Counted from the first letter of the stretch, positions 44,688-53,956 are shown. The stretch: 64,000 nucleotides of DNA from Devosia sp. 67-54 (GCF_001899075.1 NZ_MKVA01000005.1:620001-684000); one strand, 5' to 3'. Notes: generated by a model not told the origin, from the letters alone. A program made the numbers and translations.

Positions 44688-45314
44688 ATGAGAGATCTCG
44701 TCGATACCTATACCAATTACCTGGTGCCCACCGTGGTGGAACAGACCAACCGCGGCGAGCGCGCCTTCGACATCTATTCGCGCCTGCTCAAGGAGCGGAT
44801 CATCTTCGTGACCGGGCCGATCGAGGACAACATGTCCTCCCTGGTGATCGCCCAATTGCTGTTCCTCGAATCCGAGAACCCCAAGAAGGAGATCAGCCTC
44901 TACATCAACTCGCCGGGCGGCGTGGTGACGGCGGGGCTGGCGATGTACGACACCATGCAGTTCATCCGGCCGCAGGTCGCGACGCTGTGCGTCGGGCAGG
45001 CGGCGTCGGCGGCGTCGCTGCTGCTGTGCGCGGGCGAAAAGGGCATGCGGGCGGCGCTGCCCAATGCCTCGATCATGGTGCACCAGCCGTCGGGCGGCTA
45101 CCAGGGCCAGGCCACGGACATCCTGATCCATGCCCAGTTCACCGAGCGCCTGAAGCGCCGGCTGAACGAGATCTATGTCAAGCACACCGGGCAGGACTAC
45201 GACACCATCCACCAGGCGCTCGAGCGCGACAACTTCCTCACGGTCGAGCAGGCCAAGGATTTCGGACTGATCGATGCGATCTACGAGAAGCGGGCGGCGC
45301 CCGACGCTCAGTAA
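44688..45314 (+). CDS. clpP: ATP-dependent Clp protease proteolytic subunit
   Basis: 208 residues. Serine-protease barrel working with ClpX (next gene) and ClpA (at 61765). Catalytic Ser107 in GQAASAAS, His132 in MVHQPSGG and an Asp in the KxFGLID region ([15 protein letters not shown]). NSPGG oxyanion strand present. The short N-terminal stretch before [19 protein letters not shown] is the usual propeptide. Preceded by a perfect heat-shock promoter. Confidence 0.97.
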   Translation: MRDLVDTYTNYLVPTVVEQTNRGERAFDIYSRLLKERIIFVTGPIEDNMSSLVIAQLLFLESENPKKEISLYINSPGGVVTAGLAMYDTMQFIRPQVATLCVGQAASAASLLLCAGEKGMRAALPNASIMVHQPSGGYQGQATDILIHAQFTERLKRRLNEIYVKHTGQDYDTIHQALERDNFLTVEQAKDFGLIDAIYEKRAAPDAQ

Positions 45315-45484
45315 AATCGTCGGTGTTAAGCCTATCGCGATGCGACACGGGACTGTGTCGACAGGGCAATTGTGGGGTGCCGGATCGGCCGCTAAGCTCG
45401 ACCCGGCAACATATTGTTTAAGTCTCGCGCGTTAGCTTGAGTCCAGCGCGGGTTGGCGGGGGCAAGGCCCCCGAGGAGTGACGG

Positions 45485-46765
45485 ATGTCCAAAGATACTT
45501 CCACCGGCGAATCCAGCAAGAACACGCTGTATTGCTCGTTCTGCGGCAAGTCGCAGCACGAAGTTCGCAAGTTGATCGCTGGACCGACCGTGTTCATCTG
45601 TGATGAATGCGTCGAATTGTGCATGGACATCATCCGCGAGGAAAACAAAACCTCGATGGTGAAGTCCAGCGAGGGCGTGCCGACCCCGCAGGAAATCTAC
45701 AAGGTGCTGGACGATTACGTGATCGGCCAGTCACGCGCCAAGCGGAACCTGTCGGTCGCCGTGCACAACCACTACAAGCGGCTCAACCACGCGGCCAAGA
45801 ATCAGGACGTGGAGCTGGCCAAGTCCAACATCCTCCTGGTCGGCCCGACGGGCACCGGCAAGACGCTTTTGGCGCAGACGCTGGCCCGCATCCTCGACGT
45901 GCCGTTCACGATGGCCGATGCGACGACGCTCACCGAAGCCGGCTATGTCGGCGAGGACGTCGAGAACATCATCCTCAAGCTGCTGCAGGCCGCCGACTAC
46001 AATGTCGAGAAGGCGCAGCGCGGCATCGTCTATATCGACGAAGTCGACAAGATCTCGCGCAAGTCCGACAACCCCTCGATCACTCGCGACGTGAGCGGCG
46101 AGGGCGTGCAGCAGGCGCTGCTGAAGATCATGGAAGGCACCGTGGCGTCGGTGCCGCCGCAGGGCGGCCGCAAGCACCCGCAGCAGGAATTCCTGCAGGT
46201 CGATACCACCAACATCCTGTTCATCTGCGGCGGGGCCTTCGCCGGCCTCGAAAAGATCATCCAGGCCCGCTCCGAGGGCTCTGGCATCGGCTTTGCCGCC
46301 ACGGTCAAGGACCCGCGTGACCGCCGCGTCGGCGACGTGCTGAAGGAAGTGGCGCCCGAGGATCTGGTGAAGTTCGGCCTCATTCCCGAATTCATCGGCC
46401 GCCTGCCGGTGATCGCCACCCTCGAAGACCTGGACGAGCCGGCGCTGATCCAGATCCTGACCGAGCCCAAGAACGCGCTGGTGCGCCAGTACCAGCGGCT
46501 GTTCGCCATGGAAGACACCGAGCTGACCTTCCACGAGGACGCCCTCAAGGCCATCGCCCGGCACGCCATCGAGCGCAAGACCGGCGCCCGCGGCCTGCGT
46601 TCGATCATGGAAGGCATCCTGCTCGACACCATGTTCGACTTGCCCTCGCTCGACGGCGTCGAAGAGGTGGTGATCTCGGAAGACGTGGTGAACAACAAGG
46701 ATGCCCGCCCGCTCTACATCTACTCGGAGCGCAAGAAGGAAGAGGCGCTGTCGACCAGCGCCTGA
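45485..46765 (+). CDS. clpX: ATP-dependent Clp protease ATP-binding subunit ClpX
   Basis: 426 residues. AAA+ unfoldase partner of ClpP. N-terminal zinc-binding domain [10 protein letters not shown]...CDECVELC, then [16 protein letters not shown] (Walker A), VYIDEVDKI (Walker B), the RYH/pore-loop region [13 protein letters not shown], and FIGRLPVIA. The IGF-type ClpP-binding loop is present within the [11 protein letters not shown] segment. Separated from clpP by 170 bases, so it may also have its own promoter. Confidence 0.97.
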   Translation: MSKDTSTGESSKNTLYCSFCGKSQHEVRKLIAGPTVFICDECVELCMDIIREENKTSMVKSSEGVPTPQEIYKVLDDYVIGQSRAKRNLSVAVHNHYKRLNHAAKNQDVELAKSNILLVGPTGTGKTLLAQTLARILDVPFTMADATTLTEAGYVGEDVENIILKLLQAADYNVEKAQRGIVYIDEVDKISRKSDNPSITRDVSGEGVQQALLKIMEGTVASVPPQGGRKHPQQEFLQVDTTNILFICGGAFAGLEKIIQARSEGSGIGFAATVKDPRDRRVGDVLKEVAPEDLVKFGLIPEFIGRLPVIATLEDLDEPALIQILTEPKNALVRQYQRLFAMEDTELTFHEDALKAIARHAIERKTGARGLRSIMEGILLDTMFDLPSLDGVEEVVISEDVVNNKDARPLYIYSERKKEEALSTSA

Positions 46766-46792
46766 GGCAACTTGCCGACAGAAAGTGATGAG

Positions 46793-46826
46793 CGCCGGGC
46801 ACCTGTTGCCCGGCGTTCTTGTTTTT
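46793..46826 (+). terminator. Terminator of clpX
   Basis: CGCCGGGCA (46793-46801), CCTGT loop, TGCCCGGCG (46807-46815), followed by TTCTTGTTTTT. Perfect 9-bp stem and a good T-run. Confidence 0.85.
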
Positions 46827-46876
46827 GAAGACGACAGGTCATATTCTTACGTTGTGCCCATCGATGGAGGCGACGT

Positions 46877-47095
46877 ATGACGGCCCGCAACACAACCCGT
46901 TTGTCGAGCAAATTCCAGATTTCAATTCCGAAGTCCGTTCGGGAGGAAAACGGGTGGCGGGCGGGCCAGGAATTTGCCTTCATCCCGCGCGGCAAAGGAG
47001 TCGTGCTGGTGCCGATCCCGACACTTGAGGAGTTGCGCGGCATTGCCCGAGGCGCCGATCCGACCGGGTACCGCGATCGCGAAGATCGCTATTGA
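46877..47095 (+). CDS. vapB: AbrB-type antitoxin (VapB)
   Basis: 72 residues; GGAGG about 7 bases before the ATG. Swapped-hairpin AbrB/MazE fold: RLSSKFQISIPKSVREENGWRAGQEFAFIPRGKGVVLVPI. The acidic C-terminus (RGADPTGYRDREDRY) would wrap the toxin. Its stop overlaps the vapC start by one base, as usual for this type II toxin-antitoxin pair, which should repress its own promoter. Confidence 0.9.
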   Translation: MTARNTTRLSSKFQISIPKSVREENGWRAGQEFAFIPRGKGVVLVPIPTLEELRGIARGADPTGYRDREDRY

Positions 47096-47475
47096 TGCGC
47101 ACTGTCGATACGTCGGCCTGGATCGAGTGGCTGCTCGACTCGCCGACGGGAGCGGCCTTGGAAGCTGAGCTTCCCCCGCTGGCCGAATGGATCGTCCCCA
47201 CCATCGTGCAACTCGAATTGTCTAAATGGCTGGTTCGGGAGCGGGGCGAGGCAATTGCGGACAGGGCTGTTGCCCTGACCCAGCGGTGCGTTGTCGTGCC
47301 GCTGGATACTCCTATCGCGCTCATAGCGGCAGAGATGTGCGCGTTGCACGGGTTGTCGACCGCCGACGCCATAATCTATGCGAGCGCGAGCGAGCATCGC
47401 GCCGACCTGCTGACCTGCGATGCGCACTTCAAGGACCTGCCGGGCGTGGTCTACGTTGCCAAGCGGTCGAACTAG
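47095..47475 (+). CDS. vapC: PIN-domain toxin (VapC)
   Basis: 126 residues. Ribonuclease of the PIN family. Acidic active-site residues can be placed: Asp5 in MRTVDTSAW, Glu in VQLELSKWL, Asp in STADAIIYASA and Asp in LLTCDAHFKDL. The protein looks complete although an IS element begins at its TAG stop codon. VapC toxins usually cut tRNA or rRNA; the target here is unknown. Confidence 0.92.
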   Translation: MRTVDTSAWIEWLLDSPTGAALEAELPPLAEWIVPTIVQLELSKWLVRERGEAIADRAVALTQRCVVVPLDTPIALIAAEMCALHGLSTADAIIYASASEHRADLLTCDAHFKDLPGVVYVAKRSN

Positions 47476-47550
47476 CGCCAATCGACATTCAGGATTCCGT
47501 TGTGCTGGGATGCGTGATTCATAGGTGTCCGCGATTTGCGGAGACTGAGG

Positions 47551-47925
47551 ATGGCGACGAAGCGGTATGAGTTGAGCGATGCACAATGGCGGCGGATCGA
47601 GCCGCTGCTGGCTGGCAAGGCCGGCGATCCGGGCCGAAGTGGAGCGGACAACCGGCTGTTCGTGAACGGAGTGTTGTGGGTGCTGCGCTCAGGCGCGCAC
47701 TGGCACGATCTGCCCGAGCGCTACGGCAAGTGGAAGACACTGCACAAGCGCTTCTCACGCTGGTCCAGGGCTAAGGTGTGGGAGCGCGTCTTCGACGATC
47801 TCACCCGCGACCGGGATAATCAGTATCTGATGCTCGACAGCACTCTGGTGCGCGCCCATCAGCAGGCGGCGGCTGGAAAAGGGGGGCTTCGGACCAGGCT
47901 CTGGGGCGTTCCCGAGGCGGACTGA
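47551..47925 (+). CDS. IS5-family transposase, N-terminal frame
   Basis: 124 residues. MATKRYELSDAQWRRIEPLL through LRSGAHWHDLPERYGKW and LMLDSTLVRAHQQAA, which carries the first catalytic Asp. Ends out of frame just after the A4G6 tract (47877-47886). A -1 shift there would give the expected DQALGRSRGGLTTK continuation into the second frame. Confidence 0.88.
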   Translation: MATKRYELSDAQWRRIEPLLAGKAGDPGRSGADNRLFVNGVLWVLRSGAHWHDLPERYGKWKTLHKRFSRWSRAKVWERVFDDLTRDRDNQYLMLDSTLVRAHQQAAAGKGGLRTRLWGVPEAD

Positions 47926-47939
47926 CCACCAAGATCAAC

Positions 47940-48308
47940 ATGATCTGCGACACGCTCGGTCGCCCACTCCGCTTTCTGCTTGCGCCCAGCCAGAGCCACG
48001 ACATCCTGGCCGCTCCAGCCCTGCTCGAAGGCTTCACCTGCCAGGCCGTGCTCGCCGACCGGGCCTACGACACCAACGCCCTGCGCAGCCTCGTCGCCGA
48101 TGTGGGAGCCGAGGCGGTGATCCCCTCGACCCGCTCCCGCTCAACACTCATCCCGCATGATCGCATCATCTATCGGTGCCGCAACCGCATCGAACGCTGC
48201 TTCAACCGCCTCAAGCACTTCCGACGCTTCGCTACACGCTACGACCGACGCGCCACCCACTTCCTCGCCTTCATCCACCTCGCTGCAGCTATGATCTGGA
48301 TGACCTGA
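47940..48308 (+). CDS. IS5-family transposase, C-terminal frame
   Basis: 122 residues from the first ATG, but in the fused protein it starts near 47884. Contains VLADRAYDTNALR with the second catalytic Asp and CRNRIERCFNRLKHFRRFATRYDR with the Glu (YREK-like region). Likely made only as the frameshift product of the preceding frame, because no ribosome-binding site stands before the ATG. Confidence 0.85.
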   Translation: MICDTLGRPLRFLLAPSQSHDILAAPALLEGFTCQAVLADRAYDTNALRSLVADVGAEAVIPSTRSRSTLIPHDRIIYRCRNRIERCFNRLKHFRRFATRYDRRATHFLAFIHLAAAMIWMT

Positions 48309-48406
48309 ATGTCGATTCGACCTAGCGCCACGACAAGCCCCGCTGGCCTTGCCCCGCCGCAGGGACTAGATTTGTGCGCGAGGGCGTCGCAGCGGCGGAG
48401 AGCAAC

Positions 48407-49465
48407 ATGAAATACGACAGTATCCTCGGCACAGTCGGCAATACGCCGGTCGTCCGGATCAATGCGCTCGCACCCAAGGGCGTGACGCTCTACGTCAAGG
48501 TCGAGGCGTTCAATCCGCTCGGCTCGGTCAAGGACCGGCTGGCGCTGGGGGTGATCGAGGCAGCGGAGCGGGACGGGTCGCTGCAGCCGGGGCAGACGGT
48601 GATCGAGGCGACCTCGGGCAATACCGGCATCGGGCTGGCCATGGTGTGCGCCGCCAAGGGCTATCCGCTGGTAGTCACCATGGCGGAGAGCTTTTCGGTG
48701 GAGCGCCGGCGGCTGATGCGGTTCCTTGGGGCCAAGGTGGTGCTGACGCCGGCGGCGCTGGGCGCCACCGGCATGATCGACAAATGCAAGGAACTGGCCG
48801 CCGCCAAGGGCTGGTTCATGACGCGGCAGTTCGAGAACGACGCCAACCCGGCCTATCACGCCAAGACCACGGCGCAGGAAATCCTGCGCGATTTCGAGGG
48901 CGAGCAGCTCGACTATTGGGTGACCGGGTTCGGCACCGGCGGCACGCTCAAGGGCGTCGCCGGCGTGCTGAAGCAGGAGCGGCCGGAGACGCGGATCGTG
49001 GTGGCCGAGCCCGAGACGGCGCCGATGCTCACCTCGCATGAGAAGCAGGCGCGCAATGCCGACGGCTCGCCCGCGTCCCGGCACCCGGCGTGGAAGGCGC
49101 ACCCGTTCCAGGGCTGGAGCCCCGATTTCATCCCCAAGATCACCGGCGATGCCGTGGCAAGCGGGCTGATCGACGAAATCGTGAGCGTGCCGGGCGGCGA
49201 CGGTATCAAGGCCAGCAGGGCGCTGGCGCAGAAGGAGGGCATCTTCGTCGGCATCAGCGCCGGCGGCACCTTCGCGGCGGCGCTGAAAGTCGCCGAGAAG
49301 GCCGCCCCGGGCTCGACCATCCTCTGCATGCTGCCCGATACCGGCGAACGCTATCTGTCGACGCCGCTGTTCGCCGACATCCCCGCCGACATGACCGACG
49401 CGGAACTGGCCATTTCACAGTCGACGCCCGGGCAGCAGCTTCCGGTGAAGCCGCCGGCCCCCTAG
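48407..49465 (+). CDS. cysK: Cysteine synthase A (O-acetylserine sulfhydrylase)
   Basis: 352 residues. PLP enzyme making cysteine from O-acetylserine and sulfide. Catalytic lysine in NPLGSVKDRLAL, substrate loop ATSGNTGIGLAMVCA, and the PLP-phosphate loop GFGTGGTLKGV. Longer than the 310-residue E. coli form, mostly through a C-terminal extension after RYLSTPLFADIP. ATG 48407 starts MKYDSILGTVGNTP. Shares CTAG at its stop with the convergent PaiB-family gene. Confidence 0.94.
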   Translation: MKYDSILGTVGNTPVVRINALAPKGVTLYVKVEAFNPLGSVKDRLALGVIEAAERDGSLQPGQTVIEATSGNTGIGLAMVCAAKGYPLVVTMAESFSVERRRLMRFLGAKVVLTPAALGATGMIDKCKELAAAKGWFMTRQFENDANPAYHAKTTAQEILRDFEGEQLDYWVTGFGTGGTLKGVAGVLKQERPETRIVVAEPETAPMLTSHEKQARNADGSPASRHPAWKAHPFQGWSPDFIPKITGDAVASGLIDEIVSVPGGDGIKASRALAQKEGIFVGISAGGTFAAALKVAEKAAPGSTILCMLPDTGERYLSTPLFADIPADMTDAELAISQSTPGQQLPVKPPAP

Positions 49466-50082
49466 CGCCTCGCCACCAGCGCCGCCATGTCGGTTGCGCC
49501 CGCAGCGCCGAGGCCGTCGGCGACGCCGGCCCGGTCGGCGTCGGGGCGGTTCTGGCTGGCCTTCCACTTGCCTTCGAGGCGGGCGATGGGGATTTCGAGG
49601 CCGAAGATGCCCTTGAGCTGGGCGTCGATATAGGCGGCGGGCGCATCGTCGATGGCCCAGGGATGGGCGCGAGCCGCCTCCTGCGCCGCCGTCAGCTCGC
49701 CGATCTGGGCGCGCAGCCAGGCTGGATCGTCAATCACCACCGGCGTGCCCCACGCCTGCACCACGACGTAGTTCCAGGTGGGGACGACCTTGCCGTGCTC
49801 GGCCTTGGACGGATACCAGCTCGGCGTGATGTAGCTTTCGGGACCCTGGAAGATCACCAGCGCTTCGGCGCCGCCGGCAAGGGCCAGGCGCTGCTCGTTG
49901 GCGCGGGCGAGGTGGGCGCGCAGCACGCCGGATTGGCCGCGCGAGCGATCGAGGGTGAATGGAACGAGGTTCGCCTCGAGCCCGCCGGGCCCGTGCGTGA
50001 CCAGCGTGCCGAGCCGGTGGGAGTCGATCAGGGCGTGCAGCACCTCCAGCCGATCTTCGCGAAAGGCGGGCGGGCGGTACAT
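49462..50082 (-). CDS. PaiB-family FMN-binding protein
   Basis: 206 residues. [62 protein letters not shown] and IFGLEIPIARLEGKWKASQNR match PaiB/FMN-binding split-barrel proteins, described in Bacillus as negative regulators of sporulation and protease genes. Here it is more likely a flavin-binding oxidoreductase or regulator of unknown target. Overlaps rimO upstream by one base. Confidence 0.88.
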   Translation of the reverse strand: MYRPPAFREDRLEVLHALIDSHRLGTLVTHGPGGLEANLVPFTLDRSRGQSGVLRAHLARANEQRLALAGGAEALVIFQGPESYITPSWYPSKAEHGKVVPTWNYVVVQAWGTPVVIDDPAWLRAQIGELTAAQEAARAHPWAIDDAPAAYIDAQLKGIFGLEIPIARLEGKWKASQNRPDADRAGVADGLGAAGATDMAALVARR

Positions 50083-51437
50083 CAGCCGGCCAGTGCGGGT
50101 TGCCTTGCGTCGACGCCGACAGGGGCGGCGAAGAGGTCGTATTCGTCCGAGCCGGTGACGGTGACCGCCAGCTTGTCGCCGGGCTTGATGCCCTGGGCGT
50201 TGTCGATGATCACCTGGCCGTCGATATCGGGCGCGTCCCATTTGCTGCGGGCGATGGCGCGGCCCTCGGCGGGGCGCACGTCGTCGACCAGCACCTCGAT
50301 GGTGCGCCCGACCTTCTTGGCGAGCTGCGCCGTGGATACGCCCTGCGCCACTTCCATGAGCTGGGCGAAGCGCTCGTCCTTGATCTCGTCGGGCACGATG
50401 CCCTCGAGGTCGTTGGCGGGGGCGCCGGTGACTGGTTCGTATTTGAAGCAGCCGGCGCGGTCGATCTCGGCCTCTTCCAGCCAATCGAGCAGGAAGTCGA
50501 AGTCCTCCTCGGTCTCGCCGGGGAAGCCGACGATGAAGTTGGAGCGGATGGTGAGGTCGGGGCAGAGGGCGCGCCAGCCCTTGATACGCTCGAGCGTCTT
50601 CACCTGGTTGGCGGGGCGGCGCATGGCCTTAAGCACGCTCGGCGAGGCGTGCTGGAACGGGATATCGAGGTAGGGCAGGATCTTGCCCTCGGCCATCAGC
50701 GGGATCACCGCGTCGACGTGCGGGTAGGGGTAAACGTAATGGAGGCGGGTCCAGACATCGAGCTTGCCCATCTCCTCGGCCAGCGTCTGGAACTTGGCGG
50801 TGACGTCGCGGCCGTGGAACTTGCTCGGCGCGTATTTGACGTCCACCCCGTAGGCCGAGGTGTCCTGGCTGATCACCATGATCTCCTTGACGCCGGACTT
50901 CACCAGCCGTTCGGCTTCGTAGAGCACCGAGGCGAGCGGGCGCGAGCTCAGGTCGCCGCGGATCTGCGGGATGATGCAGAACGAGCAGCGGTTGTTGCAG
51001 CCCTCGGAAATCTTCAGATAGGCGTAGTGCTTGGGCGTCAGGCGCAAGCCGGCTTCCGGCACGAGGTCGACGAATTTGTTGGGCACCGGCGGCAAATGTG
51101 CATGCACGGCGTTGACCACGGATTCGTACTGGTGCGGGCCGGTGACGGCGAGCACGTTGGGGTGGGTCTCGCGGATCAGCGTCTCCTCGACGCCGAGGCA
51201 GCCGGTGACGATCACCTTGCCGTTCTCGTTGAGCGCTTCGCCGATCGCCTCGAGGCTCTCCTGCTTGGCGCTGTCGAGGAAGCCGCAGGTGTTGACGATG
51301 ACGACATCGGAGCCGGCGTAGTCGCGGCTGAACTCGTAGCCCTGCGCGCGCAGCGTCGTGAGGATGCGTTCGGAATCGACGAGCGCCTTCGGGCAGCCGA
51401 GGCTGACGAGGCCGATTTTCGGGGCGGATTGGGTCAT
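50082..51437 (-). CDS. rimO: Ribosomal protein S12 methylthiotransferase
   Basis: 451 residues. Radical-SAM enzyme that adds a methylthio group to Asp89 of S12. N-terminal cluster cysteines in [22 protein letters not shown] and VTGCLGVEE; radical-SAM [12 protein letters not shown] domain at the C-terminus ([12 protein letters not shown] onwards). The [18 protein letters not shown] pattern fits RimO rather than MiaB. ATG 51437 (MTQSAPK) is preferred. Confidence 0.95.
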   Translation of the reverse strand: MTQSAPKIGLVSLGCPKALVDSERILTTLRAQGYEFSRDYAGSDVVIVNTCGFLDSAKQESLEAIGEALNENGKVIVTGCLGVEETLIRETHPNVLAVTGPHQYESVVNAVHAHLPPVPNKFVDLVPEAGLRLTPKHYAYLKISEGCNNRCSFCIIPQIRGDLSSRPLASVLYEAERLVKSGVKEIMVISQDTSAYGVDVKYAPSKFHGRDVTAKFQTLAEEMGKLDVWTRLHYVYPYPHVDAVIPLMAEGKILPYLDIPFQHASPSVLKAMRRPANQVKTLERIKGWRALCPDLTIRSNFIVGFPGETEEDFDFLLDWLEEAEIDRAGCFKYEPVTGAPANDLEGIVPDEIKDERFAQLMEVAQGVSTAQLAKKVGRTIEVLVDDVRPAEGRAIARSKWDAPDIDGQVIIDNAQGIKPGDKLAVTVTGSDEYDLFAAPVGVDARQPALAG

Positions 51438-51635
51438 TGGGGCGCCGATATAGCGCAAAACCCCGCAAAAGCAATGATCGGCAGTTTGCGATAGAGGCAG
51501 GGCAGGCGTGCGCGGCGCAACCTTACGGCAATTTTAGATGGCAATCGATCGCGAACGCTCAATTCTGCGTTGCGGCGCTACTCGGGGCCGCGAAGGCCGG
51601 CTAGCACATGCGATGTCGACAAAGCAGGTGACGTC

Positions 51636-52247
51636 ATGACCACGCCTCTCGCCAAATATACGCTGTGGATGCTCGGGATTTTCCGTATCGTGACCGCTCT
51701 GGTGTTCATGGAGCACGGCACCCAGAAGCTGTTCCATTTTCCGCCGATGGAGCGTTTCGGCGCGCCCGGGGGCGCTGGCGGCGCCGGGCGGACGGCGGCG
51801 CGGGCGCTGCAGCAGGGCGCCGACGCCGTGAGTTCGGCGGCGAGCAGCGCCGTGGACGCGGCCAGCGCGGCGCTCGGCAATGCGGCCGAGACAATGTCCA
51901 GCATCGCGTCCAGCGTCCAGCCGCCGACCGGCGGGACCGCGCCGGGCGGTGCGGAGGGTGGCATGCCGCCGTCGATGCAGACGCTGTTCCTGGTGGCCGG
52001 CATCCTCGAGACCTTCGGCGGCCTGGCGCTGGTGCTCGGCCTGCTCACCCGGCCGATCGCCTTCATCGTCGCCGGCGAGTGCGCCGTGATCTTCTGGTGG
52101 ATGGATGTGGGGCGCACGCACACGATCTTTCCCGCCAGCAATGGCGGCGAGGTCGCGGTGCTGTTCTGCTTCAATTTCCTGCTGCTGGTGTTCGCCGGGC
52201 CGGGCGCCTTCGCGCTCGACAATCTCATCGGCAGGCGAAAGGCCTAA
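51636..52247 (+). CDS. DoxX family membrane protein with a 70-residue insertion
   Basis: 203 residues. Helix 1 (LWMLGIFRIVTALVFMEHGTQKLF) is followed not by the usual short loop but by about 74 residues rich in Gly, Ala and Ser (residues 40-113), with a likely amphipathic helical stretch, then helix 2 (LFLVAGILETFGGLALVLGL), helix 3 (IAFIVAGECAVIFWWM) and helix 4 (VAVLFCFNFLLLVFAGPG). DoxX members are four-helix bundles linked to terminal oxidases and redox stress. Shares CTAA at its stop with the opposite gene. Confidence 0.88.
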   Translation: MTTPLAKYTLWMLGIFRIVTALVFMEHGTQKLFHFPPMERFGAPGGAGGAGRTAARALQQGADAVSSAASSAVDAASAALGNAAETMSSIASSVQPPTGGTAPGGAEGGMPPSMQTLFLVAGILETFGGLALVLGLLTRPIAFIVAGECAVIFWWMDVGRTHTIFPASNGGEVAVLFCFNFLLLVFAGPGAFALDNLIGRRKA

Positions 52248-52726
52248 AGCTTCGGTGACGGTGTGCGCCGGGCGGTGCGGCGGGGGCCGCGGGGCGGCGT
52301 GATCTCGACGTCGGGGGCGGGGTCCGTCGCCGGCGTGATCAAATCGTCGACGTCCACGATTTCGTCCTCCTCGTCGGCCATCTCGTGGATGGCGTCGCGC
52401 ACGTCCTCGAGCAGCGAGGTGGAAATGCGCGTGCGGCTGACCGAATCCGCCGCCGCCTCGTTGGCCTTGAACCAGACCAGCAGCGCCTCGCACACGGTGC
52501 GCAGCATCACGAGGCCGAAGCTGCCATAGACCACGATCTCGAGCAGGCTCCACAGGCCGTCGCCGAAGCTGCTGGCGAAGGCGAGGACGAGATGCGTCAC
52601 CGCCCACATCAGCAAGGTGGCGAGGCCCGTGACGTAGAGCACGGGGATCAGCCGCGGCGACAGTACCGTGTCGAGCCGGAACAGCGTCGAGCCCATGAAG
52701 ATGCGGCGAAGGTCATCGGAGGTCAT
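52244..52726 (-). CDS. DUF4282 membrane protein
   Basis: 160 residues from ATG 52726 (GGAG eight bases before). Two membrane segments, LIPVLYVTGLATLLMWAVTHLVLAF and LLEIVVYGSFGLVMLRTVCEALLVWF, match DUF4282. An acidic stretch (EMADEEDEIVDVDD) and a basic Pro/Arg-rich tail follow in the cytoplasm. Function unknown. Confidence 0.85.
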   Translation of the reverse strand: MTSDDLRRIFMGSTLFRLDTVLSPRLIPVLYVTGLATLLMWAVTHLVLAFASSFGDGLWSLLEIVVYGSFGLVMLRTVCEALLVWFKANEAAADSVSRTRISTSLLEDVRDAIHEMADEEDEIVDVDDLITPATDPAPDVEITPPRGPRRTARRTPSPKL

Positions 52727-52779
52727 GTTCGGCACTCCAGCGGCGCGGGATTCGTGAAACTGCCCTCAAGATGAGGGCC

Positions 52780-53517
52780 TCAGGCCGCCGTGACAAGGGC
52801 TTGCGGGGCAGCGGCGGGGCTCACGGTCGGCCCGAAACGCCGTTCGAACGCGGTTCGGAGCGCGCCATCGACCTCCGGCATCGATACCAATTGCCCCAGA
52901 TCCTCGAGGCTGGTGACGCCGCGGTCGGCAATGCCGCAGGGCACGATGCCGGCGAAATGGCCGAGATCGGGGGAAACGTTGAGGGCGATGCCGTGCGTCG
53001 TCACCCATTTGCTGACGCGCACGCCGATGGCCGCGATCTTGCTCTCGCCGCCGGGGCGGCCCGGCTGGCGGACCCAGACGCCGATGCGGCCGTCGCGCAA
53101 TTCGCCGGTGACGTTGAAGCCGGCGAGCGTATCGATGATCCAGCCTTCGAGCCCCTGCACCAGGCAGCGCACGTCGCGGCCGCGGGCCCTGAGGTCGAGC
53201 ATCAGATAGGCCACGCGCTGGCCGGGGCCGTGATAGGTGTATTCGCCGCCGCGCCCGGCCTCGTAGACCGGAAAGCGCTCGGGATCGAGCAGGTCTCCGG
53301 CGTCGGCGGAGGTACCGGCGGTATAGAGCGGCGGGTGCTCGACCAGCCAGACCAACTCCGGCGCGTCGCCACGCGCGATGGCGGCGGCGCGGTCCTTCAT
53401 GGCCTGCAGCGCGAACGGATAGTCGACGGGAGCGTCGGCCACGACCCAGTCGACGGGAGCGGCGTCGGCGCGCCGCAGCCGCTCCGGCCCAACGCAGGTT
53501 AACGCTTCGGTAATCAT
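52780..53517 (-). CDS. lipB: Octanoyl-[acyl-carrier-protein]:protein octanoyltransferase
   Basis: 245 residues from ATG 53517. Transfers octanoyl groups from ACP to lipoyl domains of 2-oxoacid dehydrogenases. Signatures: [52 protein letters not shown] with the catalytic Lys, and FAGIVPCGI with the catalytic Cys. No lipA gene in the window. Confidence 0.95.
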   Translation of the reverse strand: MITEALTCVGPERLRRADAAPVDWVVADAPVDYPFALQAMKDRAAAIARGDAPELVWLVEHPPLYTAGTSADAGDLLDPERFPVYEAGRGGEYTYHGPGQRVAYLMLDLRARGRDVRCLVQGLEGWIIDTLAGFNVTGELRDGRIGVWVRQPGRPGGESKIAAIGVRVSKWVTTHGIALNVSPDLGHFAGIVPCGIADRGVTSLEDLGQLVSMPEVDGALRTAFERRFGPTVSPAAAPQALVTAA

Positions 53518-53580
53518 GCCCGGCCGATGCTCCGAAGAGGCCCTCCGCACTGATTCAGCGGAGGCAAGTCAGGTCTATAT

Positions 53581-53814
53581 ATGAATACGCTCGACCAGAT
53601 TGAAGTCGATATCACCGTGGAGCTCGGCTCGACCATCATGCCGATCCACCACCTGCTGCGCATGGGCCGGGGCGCCATCATCGAGCTCAACAGCACCGAG
53701 CACGATCCGCTGAAGATCTACGCCAACAACACGCTGGTGGCGAACGGCGAAATCCGGGTCGAGGACGGGCATCTGTCGGTCGAAGTGACCGAAAAGGTGT
53801 TCAAGCTCGGCTGA
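53581..53814 (+). CDS. SpoA-domain protein, FliN-like
   Basis: 77 residues consisting only of one SpoA fold: LDQIEVDITVELGSTIMPIHHLLRMGRGAIIELN, then NGEIRVEDGHLSVEV. FliN forms the base of the flagellar C-ring, but usual FliN is longer. An in-frame stop lies just before the start, so it is not truncated by annotation. GGAGG is 15 bases away, further than usual. No other flagellar gene is in the window. Confidence 0.85.
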   Translation: MNTLDQIEVDITVELGSTIMPIHHLLRMGRGAIIELNSTEHDPLKIYANNTLVANGEIRVEDGHLSVEVTEKVFKLG

Positions 53815-53853
53815 TCTGCCGGCGCCGGCCACCGCAATCCTGAGTTTTGGGAC

Positions 53854-53870
53854 GATCTCCGCGGGAGATC
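53854..53870 (-). terminator. Hairpin after tRNA-Leu(GAG)
   Basis: GATCTCC-GCG-GGAGATC, a perfect 7-bp stem starting two bases beyond the tRNA 3' end on the minus strand. The T-run is missing, so it may only help 3' processing. Confidence 0.4.
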
Positions 53871-53871
53871 A

Positions 53872-53956
53872 TGGTGCGGTCGAGAAGACTCGAACTTCCA
53901 CGCCTTGCGGCACAGCGACCTCAACGCTGCGCGTCTACCAATTCCGCCACGACCGC
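53872..53956 (-). tRNA. tRNA-Leu (anticodon GAG)
   Basis: 85 bases with encoded CCA. Acceptor GCGGTCG/CGACCGC, D arm with GGTAGACGC, anticodon loop TTGAGGT giving GAG, long variable arm TGCCGCAAGGCG, and T arm GAAGTTCGAGTCTTC. Second leucine tRNA in the window, opposite in direction to the first. Confidence 0.95.

Larger units (their letters stand above)
47476..48321 (+). mobile_element. IS5-family insertion sequence (two-frame transposase)
   Basis: About 846 bp. Inverted ends AATCGACATTCAGG (47480-47493) and CCTGAATGTCGATT (48304-48317), a 14-bp perfect pair inside 18-bp imperfect ends. CTAG flanks both sides (47472-47475 and 48322-48325), a site type used by IS5 relatives; the repeat actually extends to CTAGCGCCA. 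Contains two overlapping transposase frames joined by an A4G6 tract, as in the IS427/IS1031 groups. All three DDE residues are present, so it may still be active. Confidence 0.85.
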
